A DNA stretch of 64,000 bases from Flavobacteriales bacterium (GTDB taxonomy: Bacteria; Bacteroidota; Bacteroidia; Flavobacteriales_F; PHOS-HE28), in contig JADJWA010000001.1 of NCBI GenBank assembly GCA_016716605.1, forward strand, positions 3,207,001 through 3,271,000, read 5' to 3'. Positions 16,615-24,365 of the stretch are shown in pieces (position 1 is the first letter of the stretch; every line of letters begins with the position of its first letter). The position numbers and the translations under genes are program-made. Under the pieces are notes generated by a model. It searched no databases, was not told where the DNA came from, and saw only the letters and a list, made by a program, of their open reading frames with translations.

Positions 16615-16661
16615 CTGAACAGAGGACCGTCGAGCTTAGGCTTGGCGGTCTCTTCGTTCAG
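16615..16661 (+). terminator. Terminator-like hairpin after rplS
   Basis: CTGAAC (16615-16620) pairs with GTTCAG (16656-16661), and AGAGGACCG pairs imperfectly with CGGTCTCT inside it, giving a long stem. There is no good T run after it, as is common in GC-rich Bacteroidota. Confidence 0.6.
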
Positions 16662-16691
16662 GCCCTGCCCTCCCCGCCTACCTTGCCCACC

Positions 16692-17684
16692 GTGAAGCGA
16701 TTCCTGGTGATCCAGACCGCCTTCCTGGGCGATGCCGTGCTGGCCACCGCGCTGCTGGAGAAGCTCGTCGCCTTCTACCCCGATGCCGCCATCGACCTGG
16801 TGGTGCGCAAGGGCAACGAGGGATTGTTCATCGCGCATCCGTTCCTGAACAAGCTCCATGTCTGGGACAAGCGCAAGGGCAAGACGCGCGACCTCTTTCG
16901 CCTGATCAGAGAGCTTCGCAAGACAGAATACGATCACATCATCAACTGCCAGCGATTCTTCAGCACAGGCATGATGACCATCCTCGCCCGAGGCAAGGAG
17001 AAGATCGGCTACGACAAGAATCCGTTGAGTTCCCTGTTCACGCGCAAGGTGAAGCACGTGATCGGCGACGGACGGCACGAGGTTGACCGTCTGAATGCCC
17101 TGATCGAGCACTTGACTGATGGATCGCGACCGATGCCAACCCTGCATCCTGAACCGGGGGAAATCGATGACCTCAAGGCTGAAATCGCACTGGGCGTCAA
17201 TGGTGGAAATGGGGCGTACGTCATCATCGCGGCTGCTTCCGTATGGTTCACCAAGCAATGGCCTGAGGCGAAGTGGGTCGAGTTGATCAAGGCCCTTCCA
17301 TCGGAGAATCGCGTGCTGCTCATCGGCGCGCCAAGTGATGTGTCGCTTTGCGAGCGCATCGCGAAAGGCTCGGGGCGCGGTGAAGTGTTGGCGGGCAAGC
17401 TCTCCTTGCTCGGCACTGCCGCCCTGATGAAGGACGCGACCATGAACTACGTGAACGACAGCGCGCCCCTGCACATCGCCAGCGCGATGATCGCGCCGGT
17501 GACGGCCATCTTCTGCAGCACGGTGCCGGCCTTCGGCTTTGGACCGCTCCGTGCGAATGGACGCGTGTTGGAGACCAGCGAGGAGCTCGATTGCCGGCCA
17601 TGCGGGTTGCACGGGCACAGGGCCTGTCCGAAAGGGCATTTCAAGTGCGCGATGGGGATAGAGGCGCGCGCACACATGATATGA
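16692..17684 (+). CDS. Glycosyltransferase family 9 (heptosyltransferase-like)
   Basis: 330 residues from a GTG (a TTG lies 3 codons upstream; TACCTTG directly before the GTG looks like a promoter box, so GTG is preferred). GT-B fold: N-terminal 'VIQTAFLGDAVLATALL' with the catalytic-region Asp, a link region 'IIAAASVWFTKQWPEAKWVELI', and the C-terminal donor-binding 'NDSAPLHIASAM' that is diagnostic for GT9. Family members add heptose or other sugars to lipopolysaccharide core from ADP- or NDP-donors. The C-terminus has a Cys cluster ('CRPCGLHGHRACPKGHFKC') seen in many GT9 proteins. It is outside the main polysaccharide cluster. Confidence 0.85.
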   Translation: MKRFLVIQTAFLGDAVLATALLEKLVAFYPDAAIDLVVRKGNEGLFIAHPFLNKLHVWDKRKGKTRDLFRLIRELRKTEYDHIINCQRFFSTGMMTILARGKEKIGYDKNPLSSLFTRKVKHVIGDGRHEVDRLNALIEHLTDGSRPMPTLHPEPGEIDDLKAEIALGVNGGNGAYVIIAAASVWFTKQWPEAKWVELIKALPSENRVLLIGAPSDVSLCERIAKGSGRGEVLAGKLSLLGTAALMKDATMNYVNDSAPLHIASAMIAPVTAIFCSTVPAFGFGPLRANGRVLETSEELDCRPCGLHGHRACPKGHFKCAMGIEARAHMI

Positions 17685-17709
17685 TCGTCTGATTATCCGA
17701 TCTTCTGAT

Positions 17710-17717
17710 CACTTTCG
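17710..17717 (+). promoter_or_regulatory. Promoter -7 box CACTTTCG before paaG-like gene
   Basis: TAnnTTCG-type element 4 nt before the ATG at 17722, predicting a leaderless transcript. Confidence 0.45.
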
Positions 17718-17721
17718 CCCC

Positions 17722-18501
17722 ATGACCTACGAGAAACTCCTGTTCTCCAGCACCGAAGGCGTTGCCACCCTCACGCTCAACCGTCCCGACAAGCTCAACA
17801 GCTACGACCGGCAGCTATCGCTTGAAGTGATTGATGCGTTGGACCGATGTGCCAGTGATGCAACGATACGGGCGGTGCTCATCACCGGTGCAGGCCGTGC
17901 CTTCTCCGCTGGACAGGACTTAGCCGAGGCCATTGCTCCCGGAACGAAGATCGAAGACATCCTCACCACACAGTACAATCCCATCGTGCGCCGCATCCGC
18001 GCGCTGAAGAAACCGGTAGTTGCGGCCGTGAACGGCGTTGCGGCTGGTGCCGGCGCCAACATCGCCTATGCCTGCGACCTCACCCTTGCGGCCGAGAGCG
18101 CCAGCTTCATCCAGAGCTTCATCAATATCGGCCTCATCCCCGACAGCGGCGGCACCTTCACCCTGCCCAACCTCGTGGGCATGCAGCGCGCCTTCGGGCA
18201 GATGATACTGGCGCCCAAGGTGAGCGCCAAGGAGGCTGAGGCGCTGGGCATGATCTGGAAGGCCGTGCCCGATGCGGATCTGATGAACGAGGCCACGGCC
18301 CTGGCGAAGAAGCTCGCCGCCATGCCCACCAAGGCCATCGCCCTCACGAAGGAAGCCCTGAACCGCGCGCAGGGCAGCACGCTTGATGCCCAGCTCGATG
18401 TCGAGAATGAGCTGCAGACCATCGCCGGCGCCAGCTACGATTACAACGAAGGGGTAGCGGCATTCTTGGAGAAACGAAAGCCCGCTTACAAAGGCGCGTA
18501 G
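17722..18501 (+). CDS. paaG: Enoyl-CoA hydratase/isomerase, PaaG-like
   Basis: 259 residues of the crotonase fold. The oxyanion-hole regions are 'GAGRAFSAGQDLAEA' and 'NGVAAGAGANIAYACDL'; 'GLIPDSGGTFTLPNLVG' carries the acidic catalytic position used by PaaG-type isomerases. 'YNPIVRRI' and the C-terminal 'DYNEGVAAFLEKRKP' closely follow E. coli PaaG, which converts 1,2-epoxyphenylacetyl-CoA to the oxepin. It lies 60 nt upstream of a PaaH-like dehydrogenase. The rest of the phenylacetate pathway (paaABCDE, paaK, paaZ) is not in the window, so a general beta-oxidation role is possible. Confidence 0.8.
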   Translation: MTYEKLLFSSTEGVATLTLNRPDKLNSYDRQLSLEVIDALDRCASDATIRAVLITGAGRAFSAGQDLAEAIAPGTKIEDILTTQYNPIVRRIRALKKPVVAAVNGVAAGAGANIAYACDLTLAAESASFIQSFINIGLIPDSGGTFTLPNLVGMQRAFGQMILAPKVSAKEAEALGMIWKAVPDADLMNEATALAKKLAAMPTKAIALTKEALNRAQGSTLDAQLDVENELQTIAGASYDYNEGVAAFLEKRKPAYKGA

Positions 18502-18561
18502 CTCCATCCCATTCACCAGCACTTTCGACCATACGGGCCGGCAATCGAGGATCGATACACT

Positions 18562-19728
18562 ATGGAAGCAATGAAGAAGATCGCCGTGATAGGCGCTGGC
18601 ACCATGGGCAGCGGCATCGCGCAGGTAGCCGCGCAGGCTGGGCACCACGTGGTGCTCTGCGATGCGCGCCGCGAGGCGGTGGACAAGGCGCTCAACGGTC
18701 TGCGCAAGACGCTCGACAAGCTGGTGGAGAAGGGCAAGCTCACGAAGGAGCAGGCCGATGGCATCCAAAGCCGCATCGCACCTGCAAGCGACCTGAAGGA
18801 ACTCGCGGGAAGCGGGCTGGTGATCGAGGCCATCATCGAGGATCTGGGCATCAAGAAGAAGCTCTTCGGTGACTTGGAAGGCATTGTGCCGGAGGATGCC
18901 GTGCTGGCCACCAACACCTCTTCCCTATCGGTCACTGCCATCGCCGGAGGTATGAAGCATCCGGAACGCATGGTGGGCCTGCACTTCTTCAATCCCGCGC
19001 CACTGCTGCCCTTGGTCGAGGTGGTGCCTGGCTTGGTCACGGATTCAGAGCTCGGTGCGCGCATGAATGCCTTAATGAAAGCCTGGGGCAAGGTGCCCGT
19101 GCTCTGCAAGGACACCCCCGGCTTCATCGTGAATCGTGTTGCGCGGCCGTTCTACGGCGAGAGCATCCGCATCTTCGAAGAAGGCATCGCCGACATGCCC
19201 ACCATCGATGCCGCACTGAAGACCTATGGTGGCTTCCGCATGGGCCCCTTCGAGCTGATGGACCTCATCGGCAACGACATCAACTTCACGGTGACGAAGA
19301 CGGTGTGGGAAGCCTTCCACTTCGATCAGCGCTACAAGCCCAGCCTCACGCAACAGCGGCAAGTGGAGAGCGGGCGCCTGGGCCGCAAGAGCGGAAGGGG
19401 CTACTACAGCTACGGCACGGACGACGCCATCCCAAGCGCGCATTTGGACTTGTTGCTCGGCAACAGCATCGTGGAGCGCGTGCTGGCCATGCTCATCAAC
19501 GAGGCCGCCGACGCCCTGTTCTGGGGCATCGCTTCCGCGAAGGATATCGACCTAGCGATGACCAAGGGCGTGAATTACCCGAAGGGCGTGCTAGCCTGGG
19601 CCGATGAGCAAGGGGCCGCGCATTGGCTAGGCCTACTCGAGCGCCTACAAGCCGAATACGGCGAGGACCGCTACCGCCCTTCTCCCCTGCTCCGTCGCAT
19701 GGCCAGAGCCGGGACGCGTTTCCACTGA
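18562..19728 (+). CDS. paaH: 3-hydroxyacyl-CoA dehydrogenase, PaaH-like
   Basis: 388 residues. N-terminal NAD-binding Rossmann motif 'VIGAGTMGSGIAQVAA', then 'ATNTSSLSVTAIA' and 'MVGLHFFNPAPLLPLVEVV' (the catalytic His lies in GLHFFNP), and 'TPGFIVNRVARPFYGES' (residues ~190-206). A second C-terminal dehydrogenase domain ('INEAADALFWGIASAKDIDLAMTKG' region) follows, as in PaaH; it is shorter than the ~475 residues of E. coli PaaH. It oxidises 3-hydroxyadipyl-CoA or similar hydroxyacyl-CoAs with NAD+. A probable two-gene operon with the PaaG-like gene. Confidence 0.85.
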   Translation: MEAMKKIAVIGAGTMGSGIAQVAAQAGHHVVLCDARREAVDKALNGLRKTLDKLVEKGKLTKEQADGIQSRIAPASDLKELAGSGLVIEAIIEDLGIKKKLFGDLEGIVPEDAVLATNTSSLSVTAIAGGMKHPERMVGLHFFNPAPLLPLVEVVPGLVTDSELGARMNALMKAWGKVPVLCKDTPGFIVNRVARPFYGESIRIFEEGIADMPTIDAALKTYGGFRMGPFELMDLIGNDINFTVTKTVWEAFHFDQRYKPSLTQQRQVESGRLGRKSGRGYYSYGTDDAIPSAHLDLLLGNSIVERVLAMLINEAADALFWGIASAKDIDLAMTKGVNYPKGVLAWADEQGAAHWLGLLERLQAEYGEDRYRPSPLLRRMARAGTRFH

Positions 19729-19775
19729 ATACTAGACCTGGATCCGATTCGGAAACAAACTTTTGCATTCACTTA

Positions 19776-19805
19776 TTTGCCACGGAAAATATTTGCCTTT
19801 CTTTG
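19776..19805 (+). promoter_or_regulatory. A/T-rich promoter of the YceI lipoprotein
   Basis: TTTG at 19776-19779, an 18-nt spacer, and TTTCTTTG at 19798-19805 sit in one of the few A/T-rich patches of the window. The ATG is 21 nt downstream. Likely a strong promoter. Confidence 0.5.
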
Positions 19806-19826
19806 CGGCCCAATCACCAAGAACCC

Positions 19827-20489
19827 ATGAAGTCAACCGTCCTTTCCATTGCCGCGCTGGCGACCTTGTTCGTGGCTTGCGGCCCCTCCGAGGCTGAGAA
19901 GCAGGCCTTGCGCGAGAAGCAGATCGCCGATAGCATCGCTGCCGCCGCTGCTGCCGAGCACAAGTACATGATCGACCCGGCCACGAGTGTGCTCAATTGG
20001 GCCGCTAAGGTCACCGGCCCCGCCCCTTACGGCCACTCCGGCACCATCGCCTTCAACAGCGGCGAATTCACTGTGCAAGGCGGCATGCTGAAGGCCGGCA
20101 CCTTCGAGGTGAACATGACCTCGATCAATCCGCTTGACGAGAACTACCAGCCCGATGGAAGCGAGCAGGGCACGAAGGCTCAACTCATTGGCCACTTGAG
20201 CACCCCTGACTTCTTCGACAGCGCGAACCACCCCGCGGCCAAGCTCACCATCACCGGAGGCAGCGGAAACACGGCCACAGCCGACCTCACCATCCGCGGC
20301 ACCACGAACGCAGAGACCATCACCGACATCGTGATCACGGAGAATCCCGATGGCACCGTGAAGGCCTCGGGTAAGTTGGTATTCGACCGCCAGAAGTACA
20401 ACGTGGCCTGGAAGCACTACCTCAAGGACGCGATCCTGGCCGACAACATCGAACTGACCGTTGAACTGAACGGCAAGGCCGCCCAGTAA
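19827..20489 (+). CDS. YceI-family lipoprotein
   Basis: 220 residues. A lipoprotein signal with lipobox-like 'LFVACGPS' (Cys ~18) and a short Ala-rich helix precede a YceI beta-barrel: 'IDPATSVLNWAAKVTG', 'GHSGTIAFNSGEFTVQGG', 'AGTFEVNMTSINPLD', 'LIGHLSTPDFFDSANHPAAKLTITG', 'GKLVFDRQKYNVAW'. YceI proteins bind long-chain isoprenoids or fatty-acid-like lipids in the periplasm. It has its own promoter and terminator, so it is probably monocistronic. Confidence 0.88.
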   Translation: MKSTVLSIAALATLFVACGPSEAEKQALREKQIADSIAAAAAAEHKYMIDPATSVLNWAAKVTGPAPYGHSGTIAFNSGEFTVQGGMLKAGTFEVNMTSINPLDENYQPDGSEQGTKAQLIGHLSTPDFFDSANHPAAKLTITGGSGNTATADLTIRGTTNAETITDIVITENPDGTVKASGKLVFDRQKYNVAWKHYLKDAILADNIELTVELNGKAAQ

Positions 20490-20499
20490 CCGGTTGGTG

Positions 20500-20539
20500 A
20501 AAGAGGGGAGCGCTCGCTGCAAGGCGGGCGCTTCTCTTT
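20500..20539. terminator. Terminator between YceI gene and DUF2461 gene
   Basis: AAAGAG...AGCGC pairs with GCGCT.CTCTTT around a short loop, followed by TTTT on the + strand. The A-rich left arm would provide a U run for the convergent gene, so it may serve both. Confidence 0.65.
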
Positions 20540-20544
20540 TGAGC

Positions 20545-21210
20545 CTAGTTCATGGCTTTCGACAACCATTGGTTGAATGGGCACATGGCCAACCAGTGGT
20601 CCATGAGCGCATCCATGAGCTTGGGGTCGGAGACCAGTTTCGCGGGCAACTCAGCGCCCACGTAGAACTGCCTGTTCGCGATCAACGGCTCCTTGGCCGC
20701 ATGAGCCTTGAATTCCGGTGGCAGCACCTTGTTCGCTTCGCCTTGCACCGATTTGAAGAGCGTGACGAAGGGTTTGCCGCTGATGGCCTTTCGGAAGCCC
20801 TTTCCATCCTTCATGATCGCCTCGCGGATCGCGTAGAGCTGCTCCTTCTCCGGCTGATAGCAGCCGCCGTAGAACTTGACGGCCTCCGGCCCAAAGGCGA
20901 AGTAGATGCCTGGCACGCTGTGATCCTTGCGACCAGCGGCTGAGATGATAGCCGATGCTTCGAGCTTGTAGGGCGTCTTGTCCTTGCTGAAGCGGATGTC
21001 CTTGTTGATGCGGAAGATCGCCTCCTTGGGCTCGATGGTGATGGACTTGTCGCGCTTCGCGATCCGCGCGATTGCCTCCCCAACGAAGGCCTCGAAGGGT
21101 CCCTTCACACTCGATTCGTAACGCTTCCGGTTGGCGTCGAACCATTCCTTGTTGTTGTTCTTCGCGAGGTCCTTGAAGAACTTATTGAAGTCGGGCGTGA
21201 ACCAGGCCAT
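20545..21210 (-). CDS. DUF2461 family protein
   Basis: 221 residues. The family signature 'FRINKDIRFSKDKTPYK' is present (~85-101), with 'FFKDLAKNNNKEWFDANR' at the N-terminus, 'GIYFAFGPEAVKFYGGCY' and a C-terminal 'DALMDHWLAMCPF'. DUF2461/TIGR02453 proteins are widespread and of unknown function. The start ATG 21210 gives the usual family N-terminus (MAWFTPDFNKF); further upstream codons overlap the divergent ogt gene. Confidence 0.9.
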   Translation of the reverse strand: MAWFTPDFNKFFKDLAKNNNKEWFDANRKRYESSVKGPFEAFVGEAIARIAKRDKSITIEPKEAIFRINKDIRFSKDKTPYKLEASAIISAAGRKDHSVPGIYFAFGPEAVKFYGGCYQPEKEQLYAIREAIMKDGKGFRKAISGKPFVTLFKSVQGEANKVLPPEFKAHAAKEPLIANRQFYVGAELPAKLVSDPKLMDALMDHWLAMCPFNQWLSKAMN

Positions 21211-21274
21211 TGGCAGAGATTTGCGACCAAGGTATCGGAGGCGTTGATCGAACGGAACGAAGAATCGAATCCTG

Positions 21275-21748
21275 ATGACGGAGCGTTCTTGGCTTGAAAC
21301 ACCCATCGGCACGCTCCGCATCGAGAGCGATGGAAAACGCATCCAGCGGGTCGCTTTCTGCGAGACGGCAGAGTGGGATGGCTCCCCGGAAGGCCTGCAT
21401 CAAGAGGCCGAGCGTCAGTTGCTCGAGTACTTCTCCGGCGCCCGCAAGCGCTTCGAACTGCCGCTGCGATTCGAAGGTACGCCGTTTCAGTTGAAGGTCT
21501 GGGAAGCCGTCGATTCAATCCCTTACGGCGAGACCCTGAGTTACCAAGCGATCGCCGATCGCCTCGGCGGCAACAATGCGACCAGGGCCGTAGGCAGCGC
21601 GAACGGCGCCAATCCCTTGCTGATCGTGGTGCCGTGCCATCGCGTGATCGCGACGGACGGCACGCTCACCGGCTACGCTGGCGGGTTGGAACGGAAGCAT
21701 TGGCTGCTGCGGCACGAGGGCGCGATCGCCCGCGATCTTTTCGCGTGA
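21275..21748 (+). CDS. ogt: Methylated-DNA--protein-cysteine methyltransferase
   Basis: 157 residues. The suicide Cys lies in 'VVPCHRVIATDG' (~128-139); the preceding 'YGETLSYQAIADRLG' and 'ATRAVGSANGANPL' form the DNA-binding helix-turn-helix and arginine finger. It transfers the alkyl group of O6-methylguanine to its own Cys. The N-terminal domain is short, as in Ogt rather than Ada. It is divergent from DUF2461 with 64 nt between starts. Confidence 0.95.
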   Translation: MTERSWLETPIGTLRIESDGKRIQRVAFCETAEWDGSPEGLHQEAERQLLEYFSGARKRFELPLRFEGTPFQLKVWEAVDSIPYGETLSYQAIADRLGGNNATRAVGSANGANPLLIVVPCHRVIATDGTLTGYAGGLERKHWLLRHEGAIARDLFA

Positions 21749-21802
21749 TGCGGTGAACCGCCATGCAGGCGGCGTGTACCGCATGGCCAAATCACAAACA
21801 CC

Positions 21803-22771
21803 ATGATCGCACGCGCACTCGCATTTCTCATCGCAATAGCCTCTTCCACTTTCATCTTCCCGCAGGCCATGGGCAACCTCATGTATGAGGCCAGCAGCCG
21901 CATGTGGCTCCAACAAGCGGAGCAACCCGTTAAAGCCACCATCCAGGGCAACATGCTGGTGCTGGAGGTGAACGCCATGATGAACGCCGCGGCGGACAGC
22001 TACCTCGCGATCTTCCACATCACGCAACTGGGCCAGAGTGCTCAAGAGGCCGACAGCCTCATCAACGCACGCATCGCAGCCTTCACCGCGCGCGTGAAGA
22101 AGCACGGCGTGAAGGAGTCCGAGGTGTTCATGGACATGCTCTCCTTCGTGCCCGTTTACGAGATCGAGACCACGCGCAAGCTCTTCAGCAAGTCCTACCA
22201 GGAGGTGCCTGCCGGCTTCGAGATCCAGAAGAACATCCATGTGCGATTCACTGATGCGCGCATGCTCGACAAGCTCGTGAGCGCCGCGGCCATCGAGGAG
22301 ATCTACGACCTCGTGAAGGTGGACTTCTTCGTAGCCGCCCAGAGCGCATGCTACGACACGCTGCGCCTGTTCGCCACGCGGCTGCTGCAGCAGAAGCTGG
22401 ACAACTTCGGGAAGCTGGGGCTGAAGGTGAGCGAAGGGCATCGCCTCGCCGCCGAGCAGAACGGCGCCTATTTCCCGCTTGACCGGTACGCGGCCTACAA
22501 GAGCCGAGTGCAGACCAGTTTGAACAGCCGGCGCAAGGGCCAGTTGGTGAACGATGTGCGCCAGCCCAGCAGCTTCTTCTACAACAAAGTGCCCTACGGC
22601 AAATTCGACATCGTGCTGCACGCCGAGATCACCGAGCCGCCAGTGCAGTACACCTACAACCTCACCATGCAGGTGCAGCTGCCCGAGGGATTCCCAAAAA
22701 AGGAAGCGAAGGACATCGTGAAGTACGTCTGGATCACCGACACGGGCGATATGAAAGAGCTGAAGCTCTGA
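21803..22771 (+). CDS. Exported protein, possibly SIMPL-like
   Basis: 322 residues with a signal peptide ending near 'FPQA'. The middle ('YEIETTRKLFSKSYQEVPAG', 'VRFTDARMLDKLVSAAAIEEIYDLVKVDFF') alternates strand and helix like a SIMPL (DUF541) beta/alpha domain, and a helix 'ARIAAFTARVKKHGVKESEV' precedes it. It ends in two long beta strands. Probably periplasmic. The family match is weak by eye, so the function is left open. It heads a series of same-strand genes with short gaps. Confidence 0.6.
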   Translation: MIARALAFLIAIASSTFIFPQAMGNLMYEASSRMWLQQAEQPVKATIQGNMLVLEVNAMMNAAADSYLAIFHITQLGQSAQEADSLINARIAAFTARVKKHGVKESEVFMDMLSFVPVYEIETTRKLFSKSYQEVPAGFEIQKNIHVRFTDARMLDKLVSAAAIEEIYDLVKVDFFVAAQSACYDTLRLFATRLLQQKLDNFGKLGLKVSEGHRLAAEQNGAYFPLDRYAAYKSRVQTSLNSRRKGQLVNDVRQPSSFFYNKVPYGKFDIVLHAEITEPPVQYTYNLTMQVQLPEGFPKKEAKDIVKYVWITDTGDMKELKL

Positions 22772-22804
22772 CCGGTTACCTGGCAACGGGGCGTGCATTG
22801 AGCG

Positions 22805-23473
22805 GTGAAATCGCTGCTCATGCTCGCTTTGCTGCTTGCCACTACTGCACCGATCACGCCCTACACGGAACTCAAACAGACCATTGAAGCCAGAAGGCTC
22901 TCCTTCCAAGCTGAGTACGTCGCCACCGACAGCCTTGGAAAGGCCCGCGTGATCGAAAGCGCGCGCAGCTACCTGTTCGACCGCATCACGCTTGACATCC
23001 TGCCCGCATGGCATGGTACGAAGTGGGACTTCAACGGCACCACGCGCACACCGAAGCTAGGCACCATCGCCTGCGGCTACTTCGTGAACACCGTGCTGCA
23101 GGATGCGGGCTTCCGGTTGCCGCGCATCAAGTGGTCGCAGATGGCGGCGGAACCCATCACGGTGAAGATCTGCCATGTGATGAAGCGCTTCCGCGACAGG
23201 CCCGTGAGCGAAGTGGAGGCTTGGCTGCGTGCGCAGGGTGATGGGCTCTACAAAGTGGGGCTCGACAGTCATGTGGGCTTCATCGTGGTGCGCGATGGCC
23301 TAGCGCGTTTCGTCCACAGCAACTACTACCAGTGCGAGGTGGGCGTGATGAGCGAGCCGCTTGAAGGCAACAATCCGCTGTCCCATTCGCATTATCGGAT
23401 CGTGGGCAGGTTGCTCGGCGATGCCATGATGATCGCGTGGATCACCGGAGCCGATCTCACGACACTTCCTTGA
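22805..23473 (+). CDS. Exported NlpC/P60-like cysteine-hydrolase fold protein
   Basis: 222 residues from a GTG start with a signal peptide (KSLLMLALLLATTAP). 'GTIACGYFVNTVLQDAGFRL' places a Cys at the start of a helix, and 'LDSHVGFIVV' supplies a His on a strand, followed by 'FVHSNYYQ'. This Cys-helix/His-strand order is that of papain-like NlpC/P60 amidases, which cut cell-wall peptides or amides. The match rests only on that pattern. It begins 33 nt after the previous gene, so co-transcription is likely. Confidence 0.55.
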   Translation: MKSLLMLALLLATTAPITPYTELKQTIEARRLSFQAEYVATDSLGKARVIESARSYLFDRITLDILPAWHGTKWDFNGTTRTPKLGTIACGYFVNTVLQDAGFRLPRIKWSQMAAEPITVKICHVMKRFRDRPVSEVEAWLRAQGDGLYKVGLDSHVGFIVVRDGLARFVHSNYYQCEVGVMSEPLEGNNPLSHSHYRIVGRLLGDAMMIAWITGADLTTLP

Positions 23474-23477
23474 CCGC

Positions 23478-23485
23478 TAGTTTCG
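23478..23485 (+). promoter_or_regulatory. Promoter -7 box TAGTTTCG
   Basis: TAnnTTCG element 4 nt before the ATG at 23490 of the methyltransferase gene, indicating a leaderless transcript. Confidence 0.45.
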
Positions 23486-23489
23486 GCGC

Positions 23490-24287
23490 ATGGAAGACCG
23501 CGATGCCTTCGAGGCGAACAAGCAGCTCTGGAACGCCCGCGTGCCGCACCACCTTGCGTCACGCATGTACGACATGGATGGATTCTTGGCGGGCAAGAGC
23601 TCGCTTACGGCCATCGAGCTCGAATTGCTCGGCGATGTGACCGGCAAGCGAATCCTACACTTGCAATGCCACTTCGGTCAGGATACCTTGAGCCAGGCGC
23701 GCATGGGCGCGGTAGTCACCGGGCTCGACATCTCGGATGCCGCGATCACAGAGGCGAAACGCCTGACGCATGAACTTGGGCTGAAGGCCGACTGGGTGCT
23801 CGGCAACGTGGTGGAGCATGTGCCCGACCTCGATGGGAATTTCGATATCGTCTTCTCCAGCTATGGCACCATCGGCTGGTTGCCCGACCTGAAGCCGTGG
23901 GCCGCCAACATCAAGCGATACCTCAAGCCAGGTGGCTGTCTCGTTTTCGTGGAATTCCATCCGGCGGTTTGGATGTTCGACAACGACTTCACGCACGTGC
24001 AGTACTCCTACTTCAACCGAGAAGTGATCGTGGAGGAGGAACAGGGCACCTACGCGGATCGCGATGCACCGATCAAACTCGCCTCCTATGGCTGGAACCA
24101 CGACCTGGGCGAAGTGCTCACGGCACTGATCAATGAAGGCCTTGTTCTGGAGCGCTTCACAGAGCTCGATGGCTCGCCGCATGACAGCTTCGCGAACACC
24201 GTGCGCGGGTCCGATGGGTTGTACCGCGTGAAAGGCATGGAAGGCAAATTGCCCATGGTGTACGGGCTGCGGATGCGCAGGCGCTGA
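23490..24287 (+). CDS. Class I SAM-dependent methyltransferase
   Basis: 265 residues. Motif I is 'ILHLQCHFGQDTLSQAR' (~52-68), the acidic residue of strand 2 is in 'VTGLDISDAAI', and motif IV-like 'FDIVFSSYGTIGWLPDL' precedes 'YLKPGGCLVFVEFHP'. The HLQCHFGQDT form of motif I is typical of a Methyltransf_11/25 subgroup common in Bacteroidota with unknown small-molecule substrates. Confidence 0.85.
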   Translation: MEDRDAFEANKQLWNARVPHHLASRMYDMDGFLAGKSSLTAIELELLGDVTGKRILHLQCHFGQDTLSQARMGAVVTGLDISDAAITEAKRLTHELGLKADWVLGNVVEHVPDLDGNFDIVFSSYGTIGWLPDLKPWAANIKRYLKPGGCLVFVEFHPAVWMFDNDFTHVQYSYFNREVIVEEEQGTYADRDAPIKLASYGWNHDLGEVLTALINEGLVLERFTELDGSPHDSFANTVRGSDGLYRVKGMEGKLPMVYGLRMRRR

Positions 24288-24352
24288 GGCCGTCCACACC
24301 CGGCTGTTCGCCAAGGGCAGCACCTGCCCTGCTCTTCGCACGCGCGCCTTCG

Positions 24353-24360
24353 CTCCTTTG
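24353..24360 (+). promoter_or_regulatory. Promoter -7 box CTCCTTTG
   Basis: Element of the nAnnTTTG class with a weak second base, 5 nt before the ATG at 24366. Confidence 0.35.
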
Positions 24361-24365
24361 CACGC

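Noticed and set aside
21515..23014. 499-codon antisense frame
   Set aside because: Covers ogt, the intergenic space and an exported protein gene; lacks domain features and conflicts with the clear Ogt active site.
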